64,000 nt of DNA from Phytobacter palmae (GTDB lineage: Bacteria; Pseudomonadota; Gammaproteobacteria; Enterobacterales; Enterobacteriaceae), in NCBI GenBank assembly GCA_900112785.1, contig FONB01000017.1, positions 1 through 64,000 on the forward strand, read 5' to 3'. Within the stretch, counting starts at the first letter, position 1, and each line of letters begins with the position of its first letter. The position numbers were made by a program, and so were the translations under genes. Shown in pieces: positions 39,187-49,568 of the stretch. Under the pieces are notes generated by a model that saw only the letters and a list, made by a program, of their open reading frames with translations, searched no databases and was not told the origin of the DNA.

Positions 39187-40344
39187 TTATTCTCCTTGCG
39201 GCGCTTGAGCGGGCGCATTTGGATCCTGGGCAACGCCAGGCTGCGCCAGAAGATTACGCACACGAGTCTGCATCAGCTTCTCCAGAATCGGCTGGCTTTT
39301 CAGCGACTCAGGTACCGCCATGGCGATGGACTGCTGCTCAAGCTTGTCAATTTCTTCAAGAAACGCTTTGGTGGTGGAATCATCCGTATCGTAATAAGCT
39401 CGAATCCAGGTGGAGACATTATCCAGCGCCTGCTTGTAGGTCTCTTCCTGATGGCGAGGTACGGCCTGCGCCGCAACCAACAGGCGTGAGCGGATATTTT
39501 CGCGCAGGTAGATGTCCTGGTTCGGGGCTAACAGTGGCACAGCGGTTTCATCGCGACGACGAATCGTGATGAAACTGTCCATAAAGTTCTGCCAGCTTTT
39601 TTGCAGATTCACGCGCCATTCGCTAAGGGAACTCGACAGTTCACTGCTATCCGAGTCCATCGGGGAGTCGTCGTCGTTGTTATCTGCCAGACGCAGATTA
39701 TCAATCTGGTTCGAGAGTTGGTTTACTTTCAGGATGATACCGTCATAGTCCACCTGGGAAATCGCAGAGAGGCTGGCGACATCATCCGTAATAGCGCGGC
39801 GCGCAGTAATAAGGCTGGGATCATTCATGTCCGCCAGGCTGGCATCTGCGCTTTTCAGCAGCGCTGCGGCGGTGGTGACATCCTGGTCGCTCCACAGTTT
39901 ACGTCCGGCCAGTTTGACCAGGAAGTCAGCCTGCGCCAGCAGCCAGGTTTTCGCATCGGTGCCGGAAATCGTGGCAACCTTTTGCTGTACCTCATTTAAC
40001 TGCCTGGCGAGCGCGTCTTGCTGGCGTTTGGCCTCATCAAGTTGCGTTGCCTGCTGTTTAATGACACCTTCCAGCGCGGCTTTTTGTTTGTCCTGTGCCT
40101 GTTGCATCGCAATGACCTGGTTTGCCAGCTCATCATTTGTTGCGCGCAGTACAGTTGTTTGCTGTTTTACCCAGCCATAAAGACCGACGCCTGCTGCCAG
40201 CGCAATCGCAATAGCAATTACGCTAAGAGCAAGACTTGTCTTGCCCGCGCGGTTGTTCTTCTCGGCGTTTTTCGGCGGCGGCGTGTAGCCATCAGCCTGT
40301 TTGGTTTCTTCAACCACGGCAGAGGAGTGTTGTTGTTCCGTCAT
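39187..40344 (-). CDS. hemX: HemX, membrane-anchored protein of the hem operon
   Basis: A 385-residue protein with a charged N-terminus rich in Lys and Glu and one membrane helix (about residues 37-58, [22 protein letters not shown]). A coiled-coil region rich in Gln, Lys and Ala (about 60-130) and a helical periplasmic domain follow. It was once annotated as a uroporphyrinogen methyltransferase, but there is no methyltransferase motif. Its role is unproven. It lies 21 bases after hemD. E. coli HemX has about 393 residues. Confidence 0.93.
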   Translation of the reverse strand: MTEQQHSSAVVEETKQADGYTPPPKNAEKNNRAGKTSLALSVIAIAIALAAGVGLYGWVKQQTTVLRATNDELANQVIAMQQAQDKQKAALEGVIKQQATQLDEAKRQQDALARQLNEVQQKVATISGTDAKTWLLAQADFLVKLAGRKLWSDQDVTTAAALLKSADASLADMNDPSLITARRAITDDVASLSAISQVDYDGIILKVNQLSNQIDNLRLADNNDDDSPMDSDSSELSSSLSEWRVNLQKSWQNFMDSFITIRRRDETAVPLLAPNQDIYLRENIRSRLLVAAQAVPRHQEETYKQALDNVSTWIRAYYDTDDSTTKAFLEEIDKLEQQSIAMAVPESLKSQPILEKLMQTRVRNLLAQPGVAQDPNAPAQAPQGE

Positions 40345-40365
40345 TATGGCTTCCCATTATGAGTG

Positions 40366-41106
40366 TTATTGTAATGCGCGAAGCAGCGCATCGTTGTCTG
40401 CGTTTTCAGCGACCTGAATATCTTGCCAGCCCAGTTCCCGGGCGAGGTTCGCCAGACGCTCGCTGACGACCAACAGCCGACAGCGTAGTAACCAATTTTC
40501 GCGATACCAGAGCGGAATAAGCGTAAAAAGCTGTTGCAGCATCTCACCGCTGGTGACAACTACCGTATCGACACCGCGCGTATGCCAGCGCATGGCCTCT
40601 TGTGCCCCGTCGTACAATTTCCCACAGCGTTGATAACATTCGCAAAATTCAACCTGAGCACCACGAGCGACCAGCGTTTCACCTAATAACTCGCGCCCAC
40701 CGTTTCCTCGTAAGATTAGCGCACGTTTGCCCTGAATGTTTTGTAATTCAGGCAATTGTAGTAAGACTTCGCTGATTTCCTGATCCAGCGGATAGCGTAC
40801 CTCAATACCGCTTGCAGTATGTAACGCCAGCGCGGTCGTGCGACCAATAGCAAAATAGGCTGGGTGTAAAGGCCAGCGAGTGTGAGTTTGCTGTAAATGT
40901 GCGTGGGCAAAAGTCACGGCATGTTGAGATAAGGCAAAAACCATATCGTCTTTGCCCAGCGCCGACAGACGCTCGGGCAGCGTGTTCAGTTCCCTGCCCG
41001 GAGTGAATTCGATCAACGGAAAACTCCATGCCACCTGTCCCAGTGCGCGCAGTCGGCTCACTAACATTTCCCCTGCCGGGGATGGGCGGGTGACAAGGAT
41101 ATTCAT
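40366..41106 (-). CDS. hemD: Uroporphyrinogen III synthase HemD
   Basis: A 246-residue enzyme that cyclises hydroxymethylbilane with inversion of ring D to uroporphyrinogen III. The sequence is weakly conserved, as usual. [23 protein letters not shown] at the N-terminus and [13 protein letters not shown] near residue 180 are typical. It overlaps hemC by four bases (ATGA), so translation is coupled. Confidence 0.95.
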   Translation of the reverse strand: MNILVTRPSPAGEMLVSRLRALGQVAWSFPLIEFTPGRELNTLPERLSALGKDDMVFALSQHAVTFAHAHLQQTHTRWPLHPAYFAIGRTTALALHTASGIEVRYPLDQEISEVLLQLPELQNIQGKRALILRGNGGRELLGETLVARGAQVEFCECYQRCGKLYDGAQEAMRWHTRGVDTVVVTSGEMLQQLFTLIPLWYRENWLLRCRLLVVSERLANLARELGWQDIQVAENADNDALLRALQ

Positions 41107-42044
41107 GCGGGCGCATCTCCGTTGTAGACGTCTGCCAGAATTTCACGTGCGCCGTTATCCAGAAGTTCCTCTGCAAGCGAGATACCAAGCTGGACGGCGT
41201 CGTCCGGGTGGCCACGGCGTTCGCCGCGAACCATTTTTGAACCGTCCGGCGCGCCAACCAGCGCGCGCAGCCACAGTTCACCGTCATGTAATTCAGCATA
41301 GCTGCCAATCGGCACCTGGCAGCCACCTTCGAGGCGGGTATTCATGGCACGCTCTGCGGCAACCCGCACGGTGGTTTCGTGATGGTTAAGCGGGTCGAGC
41401 AGCATACGGGTGCGTTCGTCTGCAAGACGACACTCAATGCCAACGGCACCCTGACCGACTGCCGGAAGAGACAGCTCTGCCGGCAGCGCGACGCGAATAC
41501 GCGATTCGAGCCCCAGACGTTTCAGACCAGCCACCGCCAGGATGATAGCGTCATAATCTCCATTATCGAGTTTCGACAGACGGGTACCGACGTTGCCGCG
41601 CAAAGAGCGGATCACCAGATCCGGGCGGCGTGCCGCCAGCTGGCATTGTCGGCGTAAACTTGATGTGCCAACTATGCTCCCGGCAGGCAACGCGTCGATA
41701 TCGCTGTAGTGATTAGAGACGAAGGCGTCGCGTGGATCTTCACGCTCACAAATCGTCACCAGTCCCAGCCCTTCCGGGAACTCGACGGGGACATCTTTCA
41801 TCGAGTGCACGGCGATATCGGCGCGGTTTTCAAGCAATGCCAGCTCAAGTTCCTTCACAAACAGGCCCTTACCGCCGACCTTCGCCAGGGGCGTGTCCAG
41901 AATGACATCACCACGCGTGACCATAGGCACCAGTTCGACCGTCAGGCCCGGGTGGAGCGCCTCAAGGCGCTGCTTAACATATTGTGCCTGCCAAAGTGCA
42001 AGGGGACTTTGCCGTGTGGCAATTCTCAGAACATTGTCTAACAT
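41103..42044 (-). CDS. hemC: Hydroxymethylbilane synthase HemC
   Basis: A 313-residue porphobilinogen deaminase that joins four porphobilinogens into hydroxymethylbilane. The dipyrromethane cofactor is attached to the Cys in EGGCQVPIG (C242 by E. coli numbering). Catalytic-region motifs AVHSMKDVP and [11 protein letters not shown] are clear. The start ATG 42044 ([19 protein letters not shown]) was chosen for the E. coli match. It is divergent from cyaA. Confidence 0.96.
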   Translation of the reverse strand: MLDNVLRIATRQSPLALWQAQYVKQRLEALHPGLTVELVPMVTRGDVILDTPLAKVGGKGLFVKELELALLENRADIAVHSMKDVPVEFPEGLGLVTICEREDPRDAFVSNHYSDIDALPAGSIVGTSSLRRQCQLAARRPDLVIRSLRGNVGTRLSKLDNGDYDAIILAVAGLKRLGLESRIRVALPAELSLPAVGQGAVGIECRLADERTRMLLDPLNHHETTVRVAAERAMNTRLEGGCQVPIGSYAELHDGELWLRALVGAPDGSKMVRGERRGHPDDAVQLGISLAEELLDNGAREILADVYNGDAPA

Positions 42045-42355
42045 GCTTGTTACCGTCATTATCATCCATCGACCATCCTAACATTCTTGTCTTAGGGTGT
42101 CAGTGTTCGTGGTGATTGCATAGGTAAGGCGAGCACGGTCCCGTCAATACGAGACACACCCTCAGCCGTAAGTGGGAATTTACAGAGTGTAAATGGTGCT
42201 AAACTGGTATGTAGCGCATCTTTCTTTACGGTCAATCAGCAAGGTGTTAAATTGATCACGTTTTAGACCATTTTTTCGTCTGTACCACCACAAAGACAAG
42301 GGCGAAAAAAGGTGACGGCGATTTTGGACTTTCTGTAAACATCAGGCGATACGTC
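42045..42355. promoter_or_regulatory. hemC-cyaA intergenic control region
   Basis: This 311-base gap holds no gene. It must contain the promoters of the divergent hemCDXY and cyaA units. The E. coli cyaA P2 promoter region is well conserved around the CRP site, described separately. Confidence 0.7.
42242..42263 (+). promoter_or_regulatory. CRP site in the cyaA promoter
   Basis: TGTTA-AATTGA-TCACG (42245-42260) matches the TGTGA-N6-TCACA pattern at 8 of 10 key bases. It is almost identical to the E. coli cyaA P2 CRP site. In E. coli, cAMP-CRP represses cyaA here, giving negative feedback on cAMP synthesis. Confidence 0.88.
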
Positions 42356-44899
42356 TTGTACCTCTATATTGAGACTCTGAAACAGAGGCTGGATGCCATC
42401 AACCAATTGCGTGTGGATCGCGCGCTAGCGGCCATGGGCCCTGCTTTCCAGCAGGTTTACAGCCTGCTGCCCACGCTTTTGCACTACCATCATCCGTTGA
42501 TGCCGGGCTACCTCGAAGGTAACGTTCCCAAAGGCATCTGTCTCTACACGCCTGATGAAACCCAGCGCCACTACCTCAACGAGCTTGAGCTCTATCGTGG
42601 AATGCCCCCGCAGGAATCGCCAAAAGGTGAATTGCCGATAACCGGCGTCTACTCCATGGGCAGTACTTCATCGGTAGGACAAAGCTGTTCTTCTGACCTG
42701 GATATCTGGGTTTGCCATCAGTCGTGGCTCGATAACGAAGAGCGTCAGCTATTGCAACGTAAATGCAGCCTGCTTGAAAGCTGGGCTGCGTCACTGGGTG
42801 TGGAAGTCAGCTTCTTCTTAATTGATGAGAACCGTTTCCGCCATAATGAAAGCGGCAGTCTGGGGGGTGAAGACTGTGGCTCGACGCAGCATATTCTGTT
42901 GCTTGATGAATTCTATCGTACCGCTGTGCGTCTGGCTGGTAAGCGTATTCTGTGGAATATGGTGCCGGGCGATGAAGAGGAGCACTATGACGATTACGTC
43001 ATGACGCTCTATGCACAGGGCGTACTGACGCCAAATGAATGGCTGGATCTGGGTGGACTGAGCTCCCTGTCCGCCGAAGAGTACTTCGGGGCCAGCCTGT
43101 GGCAACTTTATAAAAGTATCGACTCCCCCTATAAAGCAGTCCTGAAAACCCTGCTGCTGGAAGCGTATTCCTGGGAGTATCCGAACACCCGCCTGTTGGC
43201 GAAAGACATTAAACAGCGTCTGCACGATGGTGAAATCGTTTCGTTCGGCCTTGATCACTACTGCATGATGCTGGAGCGCGTCACCCATTATCTGACAGCC
43301 ATTGAAGATTTCACCCGTCTCGACCTTGTACGTCGATGTTTCTATTTAAAAGTGTGTGAGAAACTGAGCCGTGAGCGTGCCTGTGTGGGCTGGCGGCGTG
43401 AAGTCGTCAGTCAGCTAGTGAAAGAGTGGGGTTGGGACGAAGCGCGTCTCACTATGCTGGATAATCGGGCAAACTGGAAAATCGATCAGGTGCGTGAAGC
43501 GCATAACGAACTGCTCGATGCCATGATGCAGAGCTATCGTAATCTGATTCGTTTTGCGCGCCGCAACAACCTGAGCGTTTCCGCCAGTCCGCAGGACATC
43601 GGGGTGTTGACCCGTAAGTTATATGCCGCTTTTGAAGCGTTGCCGGGTAAAGTCACCCTGGTGAATCCGCAGATTTCTCCGGATCTCTCCGAGCCCAATT
43701 TAACCTTTATCTATGTGCCCCCGGGCCGGGCGAATCGTACGGGGTGGTACCTGTATAACCGTGCCCCAAACATGGACTCTATCGTTAGCCATCAGCCGCT
43801 GGAATATAACCGTTACCTGAACAAACTGGTGGCGTGGGCGTGGTTTAATGGTTTGCTGACTTCACGTACGCGCCTGTTTATTAAAGGTAATGGCATTGTT
43901 GATTTGGCAAAACTGCAGGAGATGGTAGCAAATGTGTCCCATCACTTCCCGCTGCGTCTGCCTGCGCCAACGCCGAAAGCGCTATATAGCCCCTGCGAAA
44001 TCCGCCATCTGGCAATTATTGTCAATCTGGAATATGACCCGACTGCGGCATTCCGAAACCAGGTAGTGCATTTCGATTTCCGTAAGCTTGATGTATTCAG
44101 CTTCGGCGAGCAGCAAAACTGTCTGGTTGGCAGCGTAGACCTGCTTTATCGCAACTCCTGGAATGAAGTGCGTACACTGCATTTCAACGGCGAGCAGGCG
44201 ATGATTGAAGCACTGAAAACCATTTTGGGAAAAATGCATCAGGATGCCGCGCCGCCGGATAGCGTTGAAGTCTTCTGTTATAGCCAGCATCTGCGCGGTT
44301 TGATCCGTACCCGTGTACAGCAACTGGTTTCTGAATGCATTGAGTTGCGCCTGTCCAGTACCCGTCAGGAGACCGGACGTTTCAAAGCGTTACGTGTAGC
44401 CGGACAGACCTGGGGACTCTTCTTCGAGCGTCTGAATGTGTCAGTGCAGAAACTGGAAAACGCGATTGAATTTTATGGCGCGATTTCGCATAACAAATTG
44501 CACGGGCTGTCGGTTCAGGTCGAAACGAACCACGTTAAACTGCCGCAGGTGGTGGACGGGTTTGCCAGCGAAGGGATTATCCAGTTCTTCTTCGAAGAGA
44601 CCGGCGATGACGGTTTTAATATTTATATTCTGGATGAAAGCAACCGTGCGGAAGTGTATCACCACTGCGAAGGTAGCAAAGAGGAGCTGGTGCGTGACGT
44701 TAGCCGCTTCTATTCGTCCTCGCACGACCGATTTACTTATGGCTCCAGCTTTATCAACTTCAACTTGCCGCAGTTCTATCAAATCGTGAACGTTGATGGC
44801 CGGGCACAGGTGATTCCGTTCCGCAATCAGGCTATTGCGCCCGTTGCGTCTGCCAATCAGGATAACGACACGCCACTGTTGCAGCAGTACTTCTCCTGA
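42356..44899 (+). CDS. cyaA: Class I adenylate cyclase CyaA
   Basis: An 847-residue enzyme that makes cAMP from ATP. The N-terminal catalytic domain has the nucleotidyltransferase motif [17 protein letters not shown], with D114 and D116 the likely metal ligands. The C-terminal half is the regulatory part that responds to phosphorylated EIIA-Glc. It starts with TTG 42356, as in E. coli, where the UUG codon limits translation. The protein is nearly identical to E. coli through residue 810; the C-terminal tail is more variable. Confidence 0.97.
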   Translation: MYLYIETLKQRLDAINQLRVDRALAAMGPAFQQVYSLLPTLLHYHHPLMPGYLEGNVPKGICLYTPDETQRHYLNELELYRGMPPQESPKGELPITGVYSMGSTSSVGQSCSSDLDIWVCHQSWLDNEERQLLQRKCSLLESWAASLGVEVSFFLIDENRFRHNESGSLGGEDCGSTQHILLLDEFYRTAVRLAGKRILWNMVPGDEEEHYDDYVMTLYAQGVLTPNEWLDLGGLSSLSAEEYFGASLWQLYKSIDSPYKAVLKTLLLEAYSWEYPNTRLLAKDIKQRLHDGEIVSFGLDHYCMMLERVTHYLTAIEDFTRLDLVRRCFYLKVCEKLSRERACVGWRREVVSQLVKEWGWDEARLTMLDNRANWKIDQVREAHNELLDAMMQSYRNLIRFARRNNLSVSASPQDIGVLTRKLYAAFEALPGKVTLVNPQISPDLSEPNLTFIYVPPGRANRTGWYLYNRAPNMDSIVSHQPLEYNRYLNKLVAWAWFNGLLTSRTRLFIKGNGIVDLAKLQEMVANVSHHFPLRLPAPTPKALYSPCEIRHLAIIVNLEYDPTAAFRNQVVHFDFRKLDVFSFGEQQNCLVGSVDLLYRNSWNEVRTLHFNGEQAMIEALKTILGKMHQDAAPPDSVEVFCYSQHLRGLIRTRVQQLVSECIELRLSSTRQETGRFKALRVAGQTWGLFFERLNVSVQKLENAIEFYGAISHNKLHGLSVQVETNHVKLPQVVDGFASEGIIQFFFEETGDDGFNIYILDESNRAEVYHHCEGSKEELVRDVSRFYSSSHDRFTYGSSFINFNLPQFYQIVNVDGRAQVIPFRNQAIAPVASANQDNDTPLLQQYFS

Positions 44900-44910
44900 C
44901 ATTTTTGCTG

Positions 44911-44976
44911 GTAGCCCGGGTAAGCGCAGCGCACCCGGGGCTCCCGGATGCGGCCTGATGCCTTATCCAGGCTATG
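44911..44976. repeat. REP-like repeat pair between cyaA and cyaY
   Basis: Two imperfect palindromes lie side by side: TAGCCCGGGTAAGCG...GCACCCGGGG (44912-44940) and CCCGGATGCGG...CCTTATCCAGG (44944-44971). Both have the look of enterobacterial REP units. Placed between convergent stops, they probably shape mRNA 3' ends or bind gyrase. Confidence 0.7.
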
Positions 44977-44978
44977 TG

Positions 44979-45302
44979 TTAGCCGCGAAAGCTCACCTTT
45001 TCGCCTGCCTGTTGTGTTGCCGCCTGTTCCAGCAGATCCCAGAAGGTTTCGCCTGAACGGTCGCAAACCCACTCGTCTCCTTTCAGATCGAAATGATAAC
45101 CGCCTTGTTTGGCCGCCAGCCATACCTGATGCAGGGGTTCCTGGCGGTTGATGATGATTTTACTGCCGTTTTCAAAGGTGATGGTCAATATGCCACCGTT
45201 GATTTCGCAGTCGATATCGCTGTCGCCATCCCAGTCGTCCAGACGCTCTTCAATAGTCATCCAAAGAGTGTCAGCAAGGCGATGAAATTCACTGTCGTTC
45301 AT
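44979..45302 (-). CDS. cyaY: Frataxin homolog CyaY
   Basis: A 107-residue bacterial frataxin. It binds iron and IscS and tunes Fe-S cluster assembly. The acidic helix 1 ([33 protein letters not shown]) and the beta-sheet region ([19 protein letters not shown]...[12 protein letters not shown]) match the family. It is convergent with cyaA. Confidence 0.95.
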   Translation of the reverse strand: MNDSEFHRLADTLWMTIEERLDDWDGDSDIDCEINGGILTITFENGSKIIINRQEPLHQVWLAAKQGGYHFDLKGDEWVCDRSGETFWDLLEQAATQQAGEKVSFRG

Positions 45303-45376
45303 TGTCGTTTCCCGTTTTACGTGATGGCGGCAGTATAGCCGCAGGAGCGAATCGCATCAAAGCCGCGCCTGTGCTT

Positions 45377-45874
45377 TCATTTTTCGTCCTCTGTTCTGTT
45401 ATGCGTCCACTTACTGACAAAGGGTGCGGATGAACTCAGTTCAAATATTCTTCGCCTGAGGGAGATAACGTAGCGATGTAAAGGCGGTTTTGATAACGCG
45501 CGATACGCCTGGTGATGGGGCGAACCAATTTCGAAGACAGGGGTTATTGTCCAGGTGTGCTTCCTTTTCATCTGGTACGCGATAATCCATACGTGTTCAC
45601 GCCAGAGTATCCCTGGGACCGAAAGGCAGCGCGACGCAGGGGTTAAACGCCGCAGAAAATTTGCCGCGCTGATCCCAGGATTTTTGCGCAGCGTAGCCAC
45701 ATTCACAGGCCTTTCAGTACTGTTATCGCCAGTACGTTTGCCATCGTAGTAAAGGCTATGTTTATCAGCGGCAAAGCTCTCGAAAATTTGAAAAGAGGGG
45801 GATGTCCACAGGCGGCATGCCAGGGCGGGCTGTAACAAGAGAGAAAGGAGATAAAACAGCTGGTTAATTTTCAT
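45377..45874 (-). pseudogene. Exported-protein gene, probably frameshifted
   Basis: An open frame of 165 codons from ATG 45874 has a signal peptide (MKINQLFYLLSLLLQPALA). It continues with SFAADKHSLYYDGKRTGDN, reminiscent of the DKNYY repeat motif. Beyond about codon 65 the frame reads poorly in places while other frames look coding. WDQRGKFSAAFNPCVALPFG appears in a second frame (about 45610-45675 read backwards), then this frame again (HVWIIAYQMK...PVFEIGSPHHQAYR), then SPSGEEYLN and a stop in the third frame near 45434. Two or three small indels would explain this. I do not recognise the family. It could still be a real but odd protein. Confidence 0.5.
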
Positions 45875-46053
45875 CACGCCATCATGGCCATGAGAAGAGA
45901 AGGTGTAGCAAAGCATATTTGGTGCTGAGAATGTGCCGTAAGCAGCTAAACGGGCGGCTTTTCCGATTTTATAAAGACGTGCTAAACGCTTGCTTTTGTG
46001 TCTTCTCCTGCGATGATAGAAAGCAGAAAGAATGAACCAACAGGCAACCTACA

Positions 46054-46257
46054 ATGAAAGACGTGTGTCGAACCCTGGCTGTATTATTAACCTTATTTAG
46101 CCTGACGGGCTGTGGTCTGAAAGGGCCGCTCTATTTCCCGCCGGCTGACAAAAATGCGCCGCCGCCAACCAAAAAAACCGAAAGCGCCATTCAGACAACC
46201 ACCCCGGACCGCAACGATCGTGGCGATAATGATGGCCCAACGCAGGTGAATTACTAA
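46054..46257 (+). CDS. lptM: Lipoprotein LptM (YifL)
   Basis: A 67-residue lipoprotein. The lipobox LTGC puts the lipidated cysteine at C20, followed by GLKGPLYFPP, the conserved segment that in E. coli LptM contacts the LptD-LPS translocon and aids LptD disulfide maturation. The rest is a Pro/Lys/Asp-rich tail. It is upstream of dapF, as in E. coli. Confidence 0.92.
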   Translation: MKDVCRTLAVLLTLFSLTGCGLKGPLYFPPADKNAPPPTKKTESAIQTTTPDRNDRGDNDGPTQVNY

Positions 46258-46293
46258 CGTTCCCGTGCTGTATCCGCGTATATGGAGTAGATG

Positions 46294-47118
46294 ATGCAGT
46301 TCTCTAAAATGCATGGCCTTGGCAACGATTTTATGGTCGTCGACGCGGTAACGCAGAATGTCTTTTTTTCCCCTGATCTGATCCGCCGTATGGCTGACAG
46401 GCATCTCGGGGTGGGGTTCGATCAGCTGCTGGTGGTCGAGCCACCCTATGATCCTGAACTTGATTTCCACTATCGCATCTTTAATGCTGACGGCAGCGAA
46501 GTCTCCCAGTGCGGAAACGGCGCACGTTGTTTTGCCCGTTTTGTGCGTTTAAAAGGGTTGACCAATAAACGTGACATTCGCGTCAGCACCGCAAATGGCC
46601 GCATGGTATTAACCGTAACGGATGACGAGCTGGTGCGTGTGAATATGGGCGAGCCCAATTTCGAGCCGTCACAGGTTCCGTTCCGGGCGAACAAAGCGGA
46701 AAAGACCTATATTATGCGTGCGGCGGAACAAACAATATTGTGCGGCGTTGTCTCAATGGGCAATCCGCACTGCGTTATCCAGGTCGATGATGTCGATACC
46801 GCTCCGGTTGAAACGTTGGGGCCGGTAATGGAGAGCCACGAACGCTTTCCTGAGCGCGCTAACATTGGTTTCATGCAAGTGGTCAAACGCGATCACATCC
46901 GACTGCGCGTGTATGAACGTGGCGCGGGCGAAACGCAGGCTTGCGGAAGTGGCGCTTGCGCGGCGGTCGCTGTCGGCATCCAGCAAGGTTTGCTGGCAGA
47001 GGAAGTACGTGTGGAACTCCCAGGCGGTCGGCTGGATATCGCATGGAAAGGACCGGGCCAACCGTTGTTTATGACTGGCCCGGCGGCACATGTCTACGAC
47101 GGGTTTATTCATCTATGA
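46294..47118 (+). CDS. dapF: Diaminopimelate epimerase DapF
   Basis: A 274-residue PLP-independent epimerase converting LL- to meso-diaminopimelate for lysine and peptidoglycan. The two catalytic cysteines lie in QCGNGARCF (C73) and ACGSGACAA (C217). The second of two adjacent ATGs (46294) gives the E. coli N-terminus [13 protein letters not shown]. It overlaps yigA by four bases. Confidence 0.97.
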   Translation: MQFSKMHGLGNDFMVVDAVTQNVFFSPDLIRRMADRHLGVGFDQLLVVEPPYDPELDFHYRIFNADGSEVSQCGNGARCFARFVRLKGLTNKRDIRVSTANGRMVLTVTDDELVRVNMGEPNFEPSQVPFRANKAEKTYIMRAAEQTILCGVVSMGNPHCVIQVDDVDTAPVETLGPVMESHERFPERANIGFMQVVKRDHIRLRVYERGAGETQACGSGACAAVAVGIQQGLLAEEVRVELPGGRLDIAWKGPGQPLFMTGPAAHVYDGFIHL

Positions 47119-47822
47119 AGCAACCAGGGGAAGAACTGCAGGAAACGTTTATGGAACTGGATGACCACGCTGTCGTCGATTATCTGTTGCGTAATCCTGA
47201 GTTTTTTATCCGTAACGCACACGCTGTTGAAGCTATTCGTGTTCCTCATCCCGTACGCGGTTCGATTTCGTTAGTCGAGTGGCACATGGTTCGGGCACGT
47301 AACCATATCAACGTGCTGGAAGAGAACATGACGCTGCTGATGGAGCAGGCCAGCGCCAATGAAGGGCTGTTCTATCGCCTGTTGCGTCTGCAGGGCAAAC
47401 TGGCTTCGGCCAAAAGCCTTGAGGAAATGTTGAATCGCTTCCAGCGGTGGGCCAGAGATTTGGGGCTGGCAGGGGCGACCGTCCGCCTGTTCCCTGACCG
47501 CTGGCGTCTTGGCGCACCCTCCGGTTTTACCCATCTTGCGCTCTCTCGTCAGGCCTTTGAGCCGCTGCGTATTCAGCGCCTGGGTCAACAACAGCATTAT
47601 CTCGGTTCACTGAACGGACCGGAGTTACTCTTACTCTTGCCGGAAGCGAAAGCGATCGGTTCTGTGGCGGTAACAATGATGGGGCCAGACGCCGATCTGG
47701 GCGTGGTTCTGTTCAGTAGTCGCGACCCACATCACTACCAGCATGGACAGGGCACGCAGCTGCTGGAAGAGATCGCCATGATGTTACCGGACCTGCTGGA
47801 GCGCTGGATCGAGCGCGTATGA
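47115..47822 (+). CDS. yigA: DUF484 family protein YigA
   Basis: A 235-residue DUF484 protein, the same length as E. coli YigA. It is helical at the N-terminus ([38 protein letters not shown]), followed by a GAF-like domain. Its function is not established; it is usually encoded between dapF and xerC. It overlaps dapF and xerC by four bases each. An in-frame start inside dapF was rejected. Confidence 0.93.
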   Translation: MKQPGEELQETFMELDDHAVVDYLLRNPEFFIRNAHAVEAIRVPHPVRGSISLVEWHMVRARNHINVLEENMTLLMEQASANEGLFYRLLRLQGKLASAKSLEEMLNRFQRWARDLGLAGATVRLFPDRWRLGAPSGFTHLALSRQAFEPLRIQRLGQQQHYLGSLNGPELLLLLPEAKAIGSVAVTMMGPDADLGVVLFSSRDPHHYQHGQGTQLLEEIAMMLPDLLERWIERV

Positions 47823-48721
47823 CCGATTCACCCCTGCACCAGGCTGTCACGCGTTTCCTGCGCTATCTGGGCGTGGAGCGTCAGCTAAGCCCTATCACGC
47901 TTCTCAATTATCAGCGTCAGCTTGATGCCATCATTGCGCTTGCCGGGGAAATCGGTTTGCAGCGCTGGCAACAATGTGATGCCGCCATGGTACGGGCTTT
48001 TGCCGTACGCAGTCGCCGCAAAGGTCTGGGTGCCGCCAGCCTGGCGCTTCGCCTTTCGGCTTTGCGCAGTTTTTTTGACTGGCTGGTGAGCCAGGGCGAG
48101 CTTCCTGCCAATCCCGCGAAGGGCGTTTCCGCCCCGAAAACACCGCGTCACCTGCCAAAAAATATCGATGTGGATGACGTCAACCGTCTGCTGGATATCG
48201 ATCTTAACGATCCGCTGGCCGTCCGCGACAGGGCGATGCTGGAGGTGATGTACGGCGCCGGGCTGCGTTTATCCGAACTGGTGGGGCTGGATATCAAACA
48301 CCTTGATTTGGAAAGTGGTGAAGTCTGGGTGATGGGGAAAGGCAGCAAAGAGCGCCGTTTACCTGTTGGGCGTAATGCGGTCATCTGGATTGAACACTGG
48401 CTGGATCTGCGCGGGTTATTTGGTACCGAAGAAGAGGCGCTGTTTCTCTCGAAACTGGGGAAACGTATTTCCGCGCGTAATGTGCAAAAACGCTTTGCCG
48501 AATGGGGCATCAGGCAGGGGCTGAACAGCCATGTGCACCCGCATAAATTGCGTCACTCCTTTGCCACCCATATGCTGGAGTCCAGCGGCGATCTACGCGG
48601 CGTGCAGGAACTCCTGGGGCATGCTAACCTTTCCACCACACAAATCTATACCCATCTTGATTTTCAACACCTTGCCTCGGTGTATGACGCAGCGCATCCA
48701 CGCGCCAAACGGGGGAAATAA
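47819..48721 (+). CDS. xerC: Tyrosine recombinase XerC
   Basis: A 300-residue site-specific recombinase that with XerD resolves chromosome dimers at dif under FtsK control. The catalytic residues are all present: R150 (GAGLRLSEL), K174 (GKGSKERR), H242 and R245 (HPHKLRHSF), H268 (LLGHANL) and Y277 (TQIYTHLD). It is embedded in the dapF-yigA-xerC-yigB chain with overlapping ends. Confidence 0.97.
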   Translation: MTDSPLHQAVTRFLRYLGVERQLSPITLLNYQRQLDAIIALAGEIGLQRWQQCDAAMVRAFAVRSRRKGLGAASLALRLSALRSFFDWLVSQGELPANPAKGVSAPKTPRHLPKNIDVDDVNRLLDIDLNDPLAVRDRAMLEVMYGAGLRLSELVGLDIKHLDLESGEVWVMGKGSKERRLPVGRNAVIWIEHWLDLRGLFGTEEEALFLSKLGKRISARNVQKRFAEWGIRQGLNSHVHPHKLRHSFATHMLESSGDLRGVQELLGHANLSTTQIYTHLDFQHLASVYDAAHPRAKRGK

Positions 48722-48767
48722 TGCGATTTTACCGGCCCAGGGGCCATATCTCGGCTATCACTTTTGA
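48721..48767 (+). other. xerC-yigB one-base overlap
   Basis: The last A of the xerC stop TAA (48719-48721) is the first base of the yigB ATG (48721-48723). This suggests coupled translation of the two genes. The rest of the span is the first codons of yigB. Confidence 0.6.
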
Positions 48768-49437
48768 TCTCGACGACACGCTTTACGATAACCGCCCGGT
48801 TATTCTGCGAACTGAGCAAGAATCCCTGTTGTTTGTTCAACAATATCATCCGTCTCTGAATGCGCTGGAAAACACGGACTTGAAACGCATTCGCCAGTCG
48901 CTGCTGCTCACAGAACCGGAGATCTACCACGATGTGACCGAATGGCGCCGTCGTGCGGTCGAACGCGCCATGCTGGATGCGGGGCTAACGGCGGATGAGG
49001 CGGCAGAAGGGGCACAAGCCGCAATGCAGCATTTCGCGAAATGGCGTAGCCGTGTTGATGTGCCGCAAGAGACCCATGAAACCCTGGCGAAACTTGCTGA
49101 AAAATGGCCGCTGGTCGCGATCACCAACGGCAACGCCCAACCGGCATTGTTCGGCCTGGCCGATTACTTTGAGTTTGTGCTGCGCGCGGGTCCTGACGGA
49201 CGTGCGAAGCCATTTAACGATATGTACCACCTTGCGGCGGAACGCCTGAACATTCCGCTGGGTGAAATTCTGCACGTCGGGGATGATCTGACGACCGATG
49301 TCGCCGGCGCCATTCGCTGTGGTATGCAGGCCTGCTGGATCAAACCAGAAGGAGCTGACCTGCTGACGGCTTCTGATAGCCGATTGCTGCCACATCTGGA
49401 GATTTCGCGGTTGGCATCCCTCACCACGCTGATATAA
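48721..49437 (+). CDS. yigB: HAD-family FMN phosphatase YigB
   Basis: A 238-residue haloacid dehalogenase-like phosphatase. E. coli YigB dephosphorylates FMN in riboflavin synthesis and a range of phosphoesters. HAD motif I is [11 protein letters not shown] near residue 14. Motif II is ITNGNAQP. Motif IV is [14 protein letters not shown]. Confidence 0.95.
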   Translation: MRFYRPRGHISAITFDLDDTLYDNRPVILRTEQESLLFVQQYHPSLNALENTDLKRIRQSLLLTEPEIYHDVTEWRRRAVERAMLDAGLTADEAAEGAQAAMQHFAKWRSRVDVPQETHETLAKLAEKWPLVAITNGNAQPALFGLADYFEFVLRAGPDGRAKPFNDMYHLAAERLNIPLGEILHVGDDLTTDVAGAIRCGMQACWIKPEGADLLTASDSRLLPHLEISRLASLTTLI

Positions 49438-49449
49438 TCACCACAAGTT

Positions 49450-49465
49450 CTGTATAAATTCCCAG
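49450..49465 (+). promoter_or_regulatory. LexA box upstream of uvrD
   Basis: CTG-TATAAATTCC-CAG fits the LexA consensus CTG-N10-CAG with an A/T-rich centre. It lies about 104 bases before uvrD, where E. coli uvrD has its LexA site. It indicates SOS induction. Confidence 0.85.
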
Positions 49466-49568
49466 GGTTTCTTCGCGTCATCCTTTGGCCCGCAGGTGCG
49501 TTTAGCGCCCTGCGGATCGTGGTTATTGCGCGTAGTGGCCCCATACTTATTTTCGTGCGGCGGTGCCA

